A DNA stretch of 57,162 nt from JABDPF01 sp037384065 (GCA_037384065.1 JARROJ010000009.1:1-57162); one strand, 5' to 3'; numbered from the stretch's first letter, positions 11,363 to 20,387 are shown. Numbers and translations: made by a program. The notes: a model not told the origin generated them from the sequence alone.

Positions 11363-12298
11363 CTAAACGCTCAGCCGCGCCCATTGTATCAGCCAATCCT
11401 GCAGAAGTAAGTCGTTGCGCACCGAGGAGCGCGCAAGGCGCCGGTTGATGTCCGCGGCGCGCTGCAGTTCGAGCACCCGTCGCGTCACGTTGCCGTTCGC
11501 GGCATCCGCCCGTCCCAGCGCCGCGACATGCAGGGAAATCCAGGACCACAGGCGGGCCGGCTCCACGTCCGCCAGGCCGGACGTCACCTGGCCGGGTTCG
11601 AGGCGGCCCTCGCGCAGGCCGTCGAGGGCCTTGCGCAACTTCTGGAACACCTCCAGCGATCCGTCACCGGCGAGCTGCACTGCGCGCAGGGGGCTGCCGG
11701 CGGATGCTTCCAGTGCGGATTCCGCCTCGGGTGCGCTCAGTCCGGCGTGCTCCGTCACCCAGGCGATCGCTGCGTCGTGCCCGGGGAGGCGCACGGTGAG
11801 GTTCTGGCAGCGGCTGCGCACCGTCGCGGGCAGCCGCCCCGCATCGTTCGCGACCAGGATCATCAGCGTGTCGCTCGGCGGCTCTTCGAGCGTTTTGAGC
11901 AGGGCGTTGATCGCGCTGCTGTTGCTTTCCTCGACGGGATGGATCAGGGCGGCCTTGCGCCGGCTGATCGTGTTGGTCAGGAACAGCGCGTCGATCAGGC
12001 GGCGCATCTGGCCGACGACGATTTCGGTGCGCAACACGCCGGGCTTCCGGTCCCGCTCTTCGAAGGTGACGACATGGCCGTCCGGATGCGCCCCCGTCGA
12101 GAGCAGCTGGCAGGAGCGGCATTGGCCGCAGGCCGGGTAGTGGTTTTCGAGGCACAGGGCCGCCGCCATGAACTGCCGCGCCAGGTCGAGTTTGCCGCAA
12201 TGCGCGGGCCCGGAGAGCAACAGGGCGTGCGCCAGGCGATCCCCGTGGAGCCGCTCGGCGAACTCGCTTTCGACGGCCTGCAGCCAGGGCAAGGTCAT
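11363..12298 (-). CDS. holB: DNA polymerase III delta' subunit
   Basis: Clamp-loader subunit, 311 aa. A modified P-loop GPAHCGK is at 30-36 and the zinc module C49-x7-C57-x2-C60-x2-C63 follows, then the sensor region LLKTLEEPPSDTLMILVAND and the SRC-type motif VRSRCQNL. The ATG overlaps the tmk stop by ATGA, which fixes the start and points to translational coupling. Confidence 0.95.
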   Translation of the reverse strand: MTLPWLQAVESEFAERLHGDRLAHALLLSGPAHCGKLDLARQFMAAALCLENHYPACGQCRSCQLLSTGAHPDGHVVTFEERDRKPGVLRTEIVVGQMRRLIDALFLTNTISRRKAALIHPVEESNSSAINALLKTLEEPPSDTLMILVANDAGRLPATVRSRCQNLTVRLPGHDAAIAWVTEHAGLSAPEAESALEASAGSPLRAVQLAGDGSLEVFQKLRKALDGLREGRLEPGQVTSGLADVEPARLWSWISLHVAALGRADAANGNVTRRVLELQRAADINRRLARSSVRNDLLLQDWLIQWARLSV

Positions 12299-12918
12299 CG
12301 GGCCAGCCGCTCCTGCAAGGCGTGCTCGATCTGCGCCCAGACCTTGGCGGGTTGCGGCGCGGCGTCGATCACGACGAAGCGCTGCGGCTCCGCCGCGGCC
12401 CGTTCCAGGTAGGCTTGCCGCACCCGTTCGAAAAACGCGACGGATTCGCTTTCGAACCGGTCCGACGCGCTGCGGCGCGCGGCCCGGGTGAGCCCGGTCT
12501 CCACCGGCAGATCGAGCAACAGGGTCAGGTCGGGTTGCAGGTCGCCGTGGACCAATCGTTCGAGCGTCGCGATCTGCGTCGCGGGCAGACCGCGGCCGCC
12601 GCCCTGGTACGCCCAGGTGGCGTCCGTGAAGCGATCGCACAGAACCGTGTCGCCGCGCGCCAGCGCGGGCCGGATGACCTGCTCGAGGTGCTGCGCACGC
12701 GATGCGAACATCAGCAGCAACTCGGTCAGGCCCGCGAGGTCGCGGTTGCGTCGGTCGAGCAGAATCTCGCGGATGGCCTCGGCCAGTTCCGTCCCGCCCG
12801 GCTCGCGCGTGCTGACCACCGGGCGGCCGCCGTGTTTCAGCCAGTCCGCGATGCGGTTCATCATCGTGGACTTGCCGGCGCCCTCGCCGCCTTCGATGGT
12901 GATGAACTGTCCCCTCAT
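12295..12918 (-). CDS. tmk: Thymidylate kinase
   Basis: dTMP kinase of 207 aa in dTTP synthesis. The P-loop EGGEGAGKST is at 9-18, with REPGG for dTMP binding, DRFTDATWAYQGGGRG (DR motif) and a short LID region (RSASDRFESE). Its ATG overlaps the mltG stop and its stop overlaps the holB start, so mltG, tmk and holB form a coupled run. Confidence 0.96.
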   Translation of the reverse strand: MRGQFITIEGGEGAGKSTMMNRIADWLKHGGRPVVSTREPGGTELAEAIREILLDRRNRDLAGLTELLLMFASRAQHLEQVIRPALARGDTVLCDRFTDATWAYQGGGRGLPATQIATLERLVHGDLQPDLTLLLDLPVETGLTRAARRSASDRFESESVAFFERVRQAYLERAAAEPQRFVVIDAAPQPAKVWAQIEHALQERLAR

Positions 12919-13934
12919 GGTTTCCTGTTCAGTAAGCGGTCGACCGCCGCCTGGTGCTCCTCGAGCGTTCTGGAAAACGTGTGTCCGCCGCTGCCGTCGG
13001 CGACGAAATAGAGTGTGTCCCCCGGCTCGGGATGCGCCGCCGCTTCGAGCGCGGCGCGTCCGGGCAGCGCGATCGGCGTCGGCGGCAGTCCGTGCCGCGT
13101 GTACGTATTGTACGGGGTATCCGTGCGCAGGTCGCGGCGCCGGATATCCCCGTCGAACGTCTCGCCCAGCCCGTAGATCACCGTCGGGTCGGTCTGCAGG
13201 CGCATGCCCTTGCGCAGGCGCCGGACGAAGACGCCGGCGATTTGCCCGCGCTCCTGCGGCACCGCGGTTTCTTTCTCGATGATCGAGGCCAGGATCAGGA
13301 GTTCGTAGGGCGTTTCGAGGGGCAAACCCGTATCGCGGCCTTCCCAGGCCGTCGCCAGCGCGTCCTGCATGGCCCGGTTCGCGCGCAACAGCAGATCGCG
13401 GTCGCTGTCGCCGCGCGTGAACAGGTAGGTCTCGGGCAGGAACCAACCCTCCGGGTGGTCGAGTTCGGGGAACAGGCCCCGGAAGTCCCAGTCGCCGTCG
13501 TCCGGCGACGGCAGTTCGTGCGCGAGTTCGGTGTCGGCCGCGAGGGCCTGCCTGAGTTGCCGGAACGTCCAGCCTTCGACCACGGTGAACCGGTAATGGA
13601 TGACGTCGCCGCTGCCCAGTCGCCGAATGACGTCGCGCGGCGTCATGCTCGCCTCGAGGCGGTACTCGCCCGCTTGCAGAACGGCCGGTTCGAGGCGCAG
13701 CAGAAGGCGCCATTTCCAGTCCGCCTGCGTCAGGTTCCGCTCAGCCAGCTGGCGCACCACCGCAAAGCCGCCGGTTCCCGGCTCGACGACGATGACCGCG
13801 CCGGACTGCGGAACGTCCAGGGGGGCGGCGAGGAAATCCTGGTATGCTCGCCAGGCCAGGGCGCCCGCGACGGCGGTCGCGACGACCAGCGCGGCCGCGA
13901 CGCCGACCGCGACCGTTACTGCCCTTCGAGCCAT
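12915..13934 (-). CDS. mltG: Endolytic murein transglycosylase MltG (YceG-like)
   Basis: Inner-membrane lytic transglycosylase thought to end glycan strand growth; 339 aa. One N-terminal membrane helix (about 5-27) precedes the LysM-like and YceG domains. The catalytic glutamate is E220 in ASIIEKET, corresponding to E218 of E. coli MltG; PTVIYGLG, YNTYTRHGLPP and the C-terminal YFVADGSGGHTFSRT are conserved. The ATG at 13934 lies 19 bp inside the end of pabC. Confidence 0.93.
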   Translation of the reverse strand: MARRAVTVAVGVAAALVVATAVAGALAWRAYQDFLAAPLDVPQSGAVIVVEPGTGGFAVVRQLAERNLTQADWKWRLLLRLEPAVLQAGEYRLEASMTPRDVIRRLGSGDVIHYRFTVVEGWTFRQLRQALAADTELAHELPSPDDGDWDFRGLFPELDHPEGWFLPETYLFTRGDSDRDLLLRANRAMQDALATAWEGRDTGLPLETPYELLILASIIEKETAVPQERGQIAGVFVRRLRKGMRLQTDPTVIYGLGETFDGDIRRRDLRTDTPYNTYTRHGLPPTPIALPGRAALEAAAHPEPGDTLYFVADGSGGHTFSRTLEEHQAAVDRLLNRKP

Positions 13935-14722
13935 GCCTGCACTTCGCGCGTCACCGGCCCGACCGCATACTCCCAGTGGTCGATCCGGTTGACCGGGACG
14001 ATCCCGTCGACGACACCGGCGAGGAACACCTCGTCCGCCTCGGGCAGCATGTCCAGGCCGATGCGGCGCTGCTCGCAGCGTTCCCGAAACGCGCCGATCA
14101 CGGCCGCGCGCAGCACCCCGCGCACGCCGCAACGGTCGAGCCGCGGCGTCAGAATCCGGTCGCCGAACACCAGGAACAGGTTCGCGGAAATGCCGGACAC
14201 GACGAAATCGTCGCGATCCAGCAGGATGCCTTCGCCAATTCGCTCGTCGGTCCATTCCGCGCGCGCCCGGACCCATTCGAGGCGATTCAAATGGCTGATG
14301 CCGGACAACGCGGGCTGGACGGCGAGGCGCAGGTCGCAGATGCGCGCCCGCAGGCCGGCGACCGCCAGGCCCTCGGGTCGCGGCTTGCGGGGCACGGCGC
14401 AGACCACGCGCCGGGTTCCGGCGTCCGAGAAGGCGATATCGAGGTAGGGGTCGGATGACCGTCGGGTCAGTACGATGTGCACCAGGCAGTCGCCCTGCCC
14501 GGCGCTGACGGTCTGAACTTCGCGCAGCAGAACCGCCTGCGGGACCGGGGTCAGGCCCAGGCGATCGCACCCCGCGGCAAGGCGGTCCATGTGGCCTTGC
14601 CAGAGCCACGGACGCCCGCCGACGATGGCGACGGTTTCGATCAGCCCGTCGCCGAAATGCAAACCGCGGTCGCCCGCGCTGACCTGGCTGGCGATCTCTC
14701 CGTCAACCAGGCACTCGAGCAT
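13916..14722 (-). CDS. pabC: PabC-like aminodeoxychorismate lyase homolog lacking the PLP lysine
   Basis: Fold-type IV PLP-enzyme homolog, 268 aa, at the pabC position between fabF and mltG. The N-terminal DRGLHFGDGLIET motif and the GISHLNRLEWV and ANLFLV blocks align well with E. coli PabC. However, E. coli has GIKHLNRLE, where K140 forms the PLP Schiff base, and here that residue is S143 (codon at 14294-14296). The glutamate preceding the ANLF block (TECCAANLF in E. coli) is also replaced, by S176. The only lysine in the protein is in VPRKPRPEG, at another site. The normal lyase chemistry is therefore doubtful. The start ATG overlaps the fabF stop by one base (TGATG). Confidence 0.85.
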   Translation of the reverse strand: MLECLVDGEIASQVSAGDRGLHFGDGLIETVAIVGGRPWLWQGHMDRLAAGCDRLGLTPVPQAVLLREVQTVSAGQGDCLVHIVLTRRSSDPYLDIAFSDAGTRRVVCAVPRKPRPEGLAVAGLRARICDLRLAVQPALSGISHLNRLEWVRARAEWTDERIGEGILLDRDDFVVSGISANLFLVFGDRILTPRLDRCGVRGVLRAAVIGAFRERCEQRRIGLDMLPEADEVFLAGVVDGIVPVNRIDHWEYAVGPVTREVQAWLEGQ

Positions 14723-15972
14723 CAGTCGCGAAACCGGGTGAAGACCAGGGTGCCGTTCGTACCGCCGAAGCCGAATGAGTTCGACAGGGCCGCCTCGACC
14801 GGCATCTCGCGGGCCGTGTGCGCGACGTAATCCAGGTCGCACCCTTCGCCCGGCGTATCGAGGTTGATCGTCGGCGGCGCGATGTTGTCGCGAATCGAAA
14901 GCACGGTGAACACGGCTTCGCTGCCGCCCGCTGCGCCCAGCATGTGCCCCGTCATCGACTTGGTCGAACTGACCGACAGCCGGTGGGCATGGTCGCCGAA
15001 CACGGTTTTGACCGCGTCGGACTCGGCGCGGTCGCCGAGCGGCGTCGAGGTGCCGTGCGCATTGATGTAATCGATCCGCTCCGGATCCAGCCCCGCGTCG
15101 CTGAGGGCAATCTTCATGCACCGCGCGGCGCCCTCGCCGTCCGCCGGCGGAGCGGTCATGTGGTAGGCGTCCGCGCTCATGCCGAAGCCGGTCAGCTCCG
15201 CGATGATGTCGGCGCCACGGGACCGCGCATGTTCGAGTTCCTCGATCACCATGATGCCGGCGCCGTTGGAGAGCACGAAGCCGTCGCGGCCCGCGTCCCA
15301 TGGCCGGCTGGCCGCCGCCGGCTCGTCGTTGCGCGTGGTCATCGCCTTGGCGGAGATGAAGCCCGCGAGCGCCGTCGGCGTCGTCGCGTACTCCGCGCCG
15401 CCGGCGATCATCGCGTCGGCGTCGCCGTACTTGATCATGCGCGCCGCGAGACCGATGTTGTGCGTCGACGTGGTGCATGCGGTCACGACCGCGATGTTGG
15501 GACCTTTCAGGCCGTGCTGGATCGACAGCTGGCCACCGATCATGTTGACGATCGAACCGGGAATGTAGAACGGCGAGACGCGCCGCGGCCCCTTGTCGCG
15601 GTAGATCATCATGTTCTCCTCGATCGAGGAGATGCCGCCGATACCGGCGCCGATCGCGCAACCGATACGCTCGGGATTCAGTCCCGAAAGTCCGTCCGCG
15701 ATTCCGGCCTGGGCCATCGCTTCCTGCGCGGCGGCGAGGCCGTAATGAACGAAGCGATCGAAGCGCCTCGCCTCCTTCGGCGAGAGGAATTCGGTCACGT
15801 CGAAATCGCGGATTTCACCGGCGATCCGTGTCGCCAGGTGGGATACGTCGAACTCGGTGATCGGGCCGATACCGCTGCGCCCGTTACAGATCGAGTCCCA
15901 GGCCTCGGGAACCGAGTTTCCGACGGGCGAGACGAGCCCGAGTCCGGTGACGACAACGCGACGGGATGACAC
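14722..15972 (-). CDS. fabF: 3-oxoacyl-[ACP] synthase II (FabF)
   Basis: Elongating condensing enzyme of type II fatty-acid synthesis, 416 aa. Cys-His-His triad: C166 in VTACTTSTHNIG, His in NAHGTSTPLGD and His in STKSMTGHMLGAAG; the ending NSFGFGGTN is typical. The start is GTG at 15972 (MSSRRVVVTGLG), preceded by a perfect AGGAGG (15986-15981) with 8 bp spacing; an in-frame extension to 15999 lacks support. A terminator-like hairpin separates it from acpP. Confidence 0.96.
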   Translation of the reverse strand: MSSRRVVVTGLGLVSPVGNSVPEAWDSICNGRSGIGPITEFDVSHLATRIAGEIRDFDVTEFLSPKEARRFDRFVHYGLAAAQEAMAQAGIADGLSGLNPERIGCAIGAGIGGISSIEENMMIYRDKGPRRVSPFYIPGSIVNMIGGQLSIQHGLKGPNIAVVTACTTSTHNIGLAARMIKYGDADAMIAGGAEYATTPTALAGFISAKAMTTRNDEPAAASRPWDAGRDGFVLSNGAGIMVIEELEHARSRGADIIAELTGFGMSADAYHMTAPPADGEGAARCMKIALSDAGLDPERIDYINAHGTSTPLGDRAESDAVKTVFGDHAHRLSVSSTKSMTGHMLGAAGGSEAVFTVLSIRDNIAPPTINLDTPGEGCDLDYVAHTAREMPVEAALSNSFGFGGTNGTLVFTRFRD

Positions 15973-16000
15973 GATACGAGCCTCCTGAAAATCCGGCAAT

Positions 16001-16032
16001 CAAACAAATAACGGCCGGCATGGCGCCGGCCG
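16001..16032 (-). terminator. Intrinsic terminator/attenuator between acpP and fabF
   Basis: On the minus strand an 8-bp CGGCCGGC/GCCGGCCG stem (16032-16025 with 16019-16012, 5-base loop) is followed by a T-rich tail TTATTTGTTTG (16011-16001). It sits 27 bp after the acpP stop. Partial termination here would give more acpP than fabF transcript. Confidence 0.65.
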
Positions 16033-16058
16033 CTGTAATTCACCCACGGAACAAGACG

Positions 16059-16292
16059 TCAGACGTTGGCGTTGACGTAGTCGATCGCCTGCTGGACGCT
16101 GGTGATCTTTTCCGCTTCCTCATCCGGAATTTCGCATTCGAATTCTTCCTCGAGCGCCATAACCAACTCGACGGTATCCAGAGAGTCTGCACCCAGGTCA
16201 TCGACGAAGGACGCGCTCGGCGTGACTTCCTCTTCCTTGACTCCCAGTTGTTCGATAACGATCTTCTTGACGCGCTCTTCAATGCTGCTCAT
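16059..16292 (-). CDS. acpP: Acyl carrier protein
   Basis: Acidic 77-residue carrier protein. The phosphopantetheine attachment site is S37 in GADSLDTVEL. The sequence is close to E. coli AcpP (77 of 78 residues in length). It is flanked by fabG and fabF, with its own possible promoter upstream and a terminator downstream, which fits the high amounts of ACP cells need. Confidence 0.97.
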   Translation of the reverse strand: MSSIEERVKKIVIEQLGVKEEEVTPSASFVDDLGADSLDTVELVMALEEEFECEIPDEEAEKITSVQQAIDYVNANV

Positions 16293-16328
16293 TTAGGTCA
16301 ATTCCTCTTCAGGGGCTTCAGGCCCGCA

Positions 16329-16357
16329 ATTCTAGTTAAATTACGACGCTGAATCCA
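16329..16357 (-). promoter_or_regulatory. Possible acpP promoter
   Basis: In the 102-bp gap between fabG and acpP the minus strand has TAGAAT (16334-16329) with a weak -35 TGGATT (16357-16352) at 17 bp spacing. The predicted leader is about 30 nt and contains AGAGGA before the ATG. A small GGGC/GCCC hairpin lies in the leader. Confidence 0.45.
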
Positions 16358-16394
16358 GTTCACACGCCGTGTCGAATCCGTGGCGGCGTTCCGT

Positions 16395-17144
16395 TCAGGT
16401 CATCAGCATGCCGCCGTTGACGTGCAGGGTCTGGCCGGTCACGTACGCGCCCTGCTCGGAGGCCAGGTACAGCACGGCCGCGGCGATGTCGCCGGGCTCG
16501 CCCAGGCGTTGCAACGGAATGTCGTTCACCAGGGCCTCGCGTTGCTTGTCGTCCAGCGCCCGGGTCATGTCCGTGTCGATGAATCCCGGCGCCACGACGT
16601 TGACCGTGATGCCGCGCGAACCGACCTCCCGCGCGAGCGAACGGGAAAAGCCCATCATGCCCGCCTTGGCCGCCGCGTAGTTGCTCTGGCCGGCGTTGCC
16701 CATCGCGCCGACCACCGACGCGATACTGATGATGCGTCCGCCGCGCGCCTTCATCATGCCACGCAGGCACGCCTTGCTCATGCGGAAAACGGAACGCAGG
16801 TTGGTTTCCATGATGACGTCCCAGTCCTCGTCCTTCATCCGCAGCAGAATCTGGTCCCGCGTGATGCCGGCATTGTTGACCAGGATCGTCGGGGCGCCCT
16901 GCCGCTCGCCGACCTCGGCGACCAGGCGAGCCGGGCCGTCCGGATCATTGACGTCGAGGGGGTAGCCCGCGTTGTCGGGCCCGAATTCGCTCAAACGCCC
17001 GGTGATCGCCTCGGCGCCCGCCTGCGTCGTCGCCGTGCCGGCGACCCTGGCGCCGGCCTCGGCGAGCGTATCGGCAATGGCGGCGCCGATGCCGCGGCTG
17101 GCGCCGGTGACGATGGCGACCTGGCCGTCCAGTTTCAGTTCCAT
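16395..17144 (-). CDS. fabG: 3-oxoacyl-[ACP] reductase (FabG)
   Basis: NADPH-dependent short-chain dehydrogenase, 249 aa. The cofactor motif TGASRGIG is at 13-20, NNAG and the Ser-Tyr-Lys set (IISIAS..., SNYAAAKAG) are present, and the ending YVTGQTLHVNGGM is typical of FabG. ATG at 17144 starts 2 bp after the fabD stop. Confidence 0.96.
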   Translation of the reverse strand: MELKLDGQVAIVTGASRGIGAAIADTLAEAGARVAGTATTQAGAEAITGRLSEFGPDNAGYPLDVNDPDGPARLVAEVGERQGAPTILVNNAGITRDQILLRMKDEDWDVIMETNLRSVFRMSKACLRGMMKARGGRIISIASVVGAMGNAGQSNYAAAKAGMMGFSRSLAREVGSRGITVNVVAPGFIDTDMTRALDDKQREALVNDIPLQRLGEPGDIAAAVLYLASEQGAYVTGQTLHVNGGMLMT

Positions 17145-17146
17145 GT

Positions 17147-18082
17147 TCAACTCCACTCGTCGAGGGTTTTTTCGATCGTGTCGATCCCGGTCAGCGCCAC
17201 GGTTTCGATGTCGCGCGAAATGCGCCGGTTCAGGCCGGCCAGCACCCGACCGGGGCCGCACTCGGCCATGCGCAGCACGCCGTCGCCGGCCAGTCGGCGC
17301 ACCGTGTCGGCCCACCGGACCGGCCGGTAAAGCTGTTCGACCAGCGCCGCGCGAATGCCGTCCGGCGCCGTTCGAACCCCGGTATCGACATTGTGCAGCA
17401 CGGGGATCTGCGGCACGCGGATCTCGGCTTGCTCGAGCGCCGCGCGCATGCCCTCCGCGGCGGGCGCCATCAGGGCGCAGTGTGACGGAACGCTCACGGC
17501 CAGCGGCACCGCGCGCCGCGCCCCCGCTTCGCCGGCCAGCGCGCAGGCCCGTTCGACCGCGGCGGTTTCGCCGGCGATCACGATCTGTCCGGGCGAGTTG
17601 AAATTGGCGCAGGACACCACGCCCGCGTCGGACGCCTTCTCGCAAACCGATGCCAGAACGTCGTCGTCCAATCCGAGCACGGCGGCCATCGCGCCGCTGC
17701 CGGCGGGGGTCGCCTGCTGCATCATTTCGCCGCGGCGCGCCACCAGGGCGATCGCGGCGTCGAAATCCAGCGCGCCGGCGGCGACCAGCGCCGTGTATTC
17801 GCCGAGGCTGTGTCCGGCCATGAAATCCGGCGCCTTTCCGCCGCGGTCGCGCCAGATGCGCCAGGTGGCGATGCCGGCGGCCAGCAATGCCGGCTGGGTA
17901 ACCTGCGTTTCGTTCAGGCGTTCCTCGGGACCCTGTTCAGCCACGGTCCAGAGGTCGTACCCGAGCACGCTCGACGCCTCGTCGAAGGTGCTGCGAACGA
18001 GCCCGGACGCGGCGGCCAGGTCGGACATCATGCCGACCGACTGGGCGCCCTGCCCGGGAAAAAGAAAAGCGGTCTTGCTCAC
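17147..18082 (-). CDS. fabD: Malonyl-CoA:ACP transacylase (FabD)
   Basis: Loads malonyl groups on ACP; 311 aa. Opening FLFPGQGAQSVGM, nucleophile S92 in GHSLGEY, and the His of VPSHCALM are all visible. It lies between fabH and fabG in the normal order. Confidence 0.96.
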   Translation of the reverse strand: MSKTAFLFPGQGAQSVGMMSDLAAASGLVRSTFDEASSVLGYDLWTVAEQGPEERLNETQVTQPALLAAGIATWRIWRDRGGKAPDFMAGHSLGEYTALVAAGALDFDAAIALVARRGEMMQQATPAGSGAMAAVLGLDDDVLASVCEKASDAGVVSCANFNSPGQIVIAGETAAVERACALAGEAGARRAVPLAVSVPSHCALMAPAAEGMRAALEQAEIRVPQIPVLHNVDTGVRTAPDGIRAALVEQLYRPVRWADTVRRLAGDGVLRMAECGPGRVLAGLNRRISRDIETVALTGIDTIEKTLDEWS

Positions 18083-18096
18083 GATCAGGTCTCCGG

Positions 18097-19071
18097 TCAG
18101 TAGCGGATCAGCGCTGAGCCCCAGGTAAAGCCGCCGCCGAATGCTTCCAGCAGCATCAGGTCGCCGCGCTTGATGCGTCCGTCGCGCACGGCCTCGTCCA
18201 GGGCCAGCGGCACCGATGCCGCCGATGTGTTGCCGTGGCGATCGACGGTGACCACCACGTGATCCATGTTCATGTCCAGCATTCGGGCCGTCGCCGCGAT
18301 GATGCGCAGGTTGGCCTGGTGCGGAATCAGCCAGTCCAGATCGGATTTCTCCAGGTCATTGGCCCCGAGCGTCTCGTCGACGATCCGCCCGAGTGTCCGC
18401 ACGGCAACCTTGAACACCTCGTTGCCCTTCATCTGGATTTCCGGCTTGTGGTCGTTGGCCGACATGTCGCCGAAGCCCCGGGAAACGCCTTCCGCGGTTC
18501 GCAAGAGATCGGCGTGCTCGCCGTTGGCGTGGATATGCGTGGACAGGATGCCGGGTTCGTCCGTGGCCTCCAGCACGACGGCGCCCGCGCCGTCACCGAA
18601 CAGCACGGCCGTATCGCGGCGGTTCCAGTTGACCAGTTGGGTCAGCGTTTCGGAGCCGCAGACCAGCACCTTGCGCGCGTCACCGCAGCGGACGTACTTG
18701 TCCGCAATGCTCAGCGCGTACATGAAACCGGAGCAGGCCGCATTGACGTCCATGGCGCCGCAGTTGGGCAGACCGAGTCGCTTCTGGATCAGGCACGCCG
18801 AACTGGGAAAGACCAGATCCGGGGTCGTCGTCCCCATGACGAACAGGTCGATCTCCGACGGGTCGACATCGGCCGCTTCGAGCGCCTTGCGGCAGGCGGC
18901 CTCGCCCAGGCTGACGGTCGTCTCGCCGTCCGACACGACCCGGCGCGAGCAGATACCGGTCCGCTCGCGAATCCACTGGTCGCTCGTATCCATCACTTTC
19001 TCGAGATCGTGATTGGTGACGATGCGCTCCGGCAGGTGGCTGCCGGTTCCTGCAATCCTCGAATAGGTCAC
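18097..19071 (-). CDS. fabH: 3-oxoacyl-[ACP] synthase III (FabH)
   Basis: Initiates fatty-acid synthesis from acyl-CoA and malonyl-ACP; 324 aa. Catalytic C113 in NAACSGFMYAL, His in HQANLRI and Asn in GNTSAAS. The start is GTG at 19071, overlapping the plsX TGA (GTGA) and preceded by GGAG at 8 bp spacing. Confidence 0.95.
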   Translation of the reverse strand: MTYSRIAGTGSHLPERIVTNHDLEKVMDTSDQWIRERTGICSRRVVSDGETTVSLGEAACRKALEAADVDPSEIDLFVMGTTTPDLVFPSSACLIQKRLGLPNCGAMDVNAACSGFMYALSIADKYVRCGDARKVLVCGSETLTQLVNWNRRDTAVLFGDGAGAVVLEATDEPGILSTHIHANGEHADLLRTAEGVSRGFGDMSANDHKPEIQMKGNEVFKVAVRTLGRIVDETLGANDLEKSDLDWLIPHQANLRIIAATARMLDMNMDHVVVTVDRHGNTSAASVPLALDEAVRDGRIKRGDLMLLEAFGGGFTWGSALIRY

Positions 19072-20099
19072 GCTGACATCTCCAGTTTGTAGTTATGTAT
19101 CGAGGTTTCGATTTTTCGCGGCACCTGGCGCCGCGCTTCGCGCCCGGCTTCCAGGATCGCCCGGGTCATGCCCGCAAGATCCGCGCCGCCATGGCTCTTG
19201 ACGGCAATCCGCCTGAGCCCGAGTAACGGGGCACCATTATGCGCGGAGGGATCGAGTCGCGCCAGCGCACGGCGCAGCGACGGCGCGGCCAGGGCTGCCC
19301 CGGATCGCGCCATCGGCGTTTCGGCGAGCGCCGTGCGAATGCGTTGCAGCATCAGCCGCGCGACCCCTTCGGTGGACTTGAGGATCAGGTTGCCGACGAA
19401 ACCGTCGCACACCGCGACATCCACGGCGCCGCCGAAAATGTCGTGCCCTTCGACGAAGCCGATGTAGTTGAGGGGCAGCTCGAGCAGCATCGCGTGCGCC
19501 TCGCGCACGAGTTCGTGGCCCTTGCCGTCTTCGTGACCGACGTTGAGCAGGCCCACGCGCGGTCGGGCGATCCCTTCCGCGAGTTCCGCGGTCACCGAAC
19601 CCATCACGGCGAACTGGACCAGGTGCCGCGCGGAGACCTGCAGGTTCGCGCCGAGGTCGAGCAGCGCGGTAAAGCCGCTTTCGCTCGGCACCCAGGCCAT
19701 CAGCGCCGGGCGCTGAATGCCTTCGAGCATGCCGAGCACGCGGACGCCCGTCACCATCATGGCCGCGGTGCTGCCGCCGCTGACACAGGCATCCGCGGTC
19801 CCGTCGGCGACCCGTTCGAACGCTTGCCAGAGACTGCTGTCGCGGCCGCGCCGCAAAACCGCGGACGACTTGACGTCCATCGGCAGAATCGTCTCCGCCG
19901 GATGGACTTCGATGCGGTCCGCGCCGCTTGCACCGTGCGCGGCCAGCGCGTCTTCGAGCGGTGCGCGCTGGCCAACCAGCAGGATCCGCAGGCGCTCGTC
20001 CTCGGCGACGGCCTGCAATGCGGCGGGTACAGATACGTCAAGGCCCTGGTCGCCACCGTGGGCGTCCAGGGCCAGGACCGTCCTTTCGGACCGGGTCAT
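19068..20099 (-). CDS. plsX: Phosphate acyltransferase PlsX
   Basis: Makes acyl-phosphate from acyl-ACP for phospholipid synthesis; 343 aa from ATG 20099. Conserved LALDAHGGD, SGGSTAAMM, GLLNVGHEDGKGHELVREAH and the CDGFVGNLILKSTEG block identify it. A TTG at 20144 overlapping the rpmF stop would give 15 extra residues (MTVPDRHRSGS...), which E. coli PlsX lacks, so ATG 20099 is chosen. Confidence 0.92.
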   Translation of the reverse strand: MTRSERTVLALDAHGGDQGLDVSVPAALQAVAEDERLRILLVGQRAPLEDALAAHGASGADRIEVHPAETILPMDVKSSAVLRRGRDSSLWQAFERVADGTADACVSGGSTAAMMVTGVRVLGMLEGIQRPALMAWVPSESGFTALLDLGANLQVSARHLVQFAVMGSVTAELAEGIARPRVGLLNVGHEDGKGHELVREAHAMLLELPLNYIGFVEGHDIFGGAVDVAVCDGFVGNLILKSTEGVARLMLQRIRTALAETPMARSGAALAAPSLRRALARLDPSAHNGAPLLGLRRIAVKSHGGADLAGMTRAILEAGREARRQVPRKIETSIHNYKLEMSA

Positions 20100-20140
20100 T
20101 CGTCTTGGTGTCGAACCGGACCGGTGTCGGTCCGGAACGG

Positions 20141-20335
20141 TCAATCCTCGTCGAATTCGACGACGGGGCTGTCGATGACCTTCTTGCCTTTGTAGTAACC
20201 CTCGGGGGTCACGTGATGGCGCAGGTGCGTCTCGCCCGTGGTCGAATCGACCGAAAGGGTCGGCGCCTTGATCGAGTCGTGCGAACGGCGCATGCCGCGC
20301 TTGGACGGCGTCTTACGGTTCTGTTGAACAGCCAT
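20141..20335 (-). CDS. rpmF: 50S ribosomal protein L32
   Basis: 64-residue basic protein with the L32 N-terminus MAVQQNRKTPSKRGMRRSHD and C-terminal HHVTPEGYYKGKKVI. GGGAG precedes the ATG by 9 bp. The four-cysteine zinc site of some L32 proteins is absent, as in E. coli. Lies between yceD and plsX as in most gammaproteobacteria. Confidence 0.96.
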   Translation of the reverse strand: MAVQQNRKTPSKRGMRRSHDSIKAPTLSVDSTTGETHLRHHVTPEGYYKGKKVIDSPVVEFDED

Positions 20336-20387
20336 GGCTCATACTCCCAATTTTCAGCAAAATTTTGCAGGACGGGACAGTTTTCGG

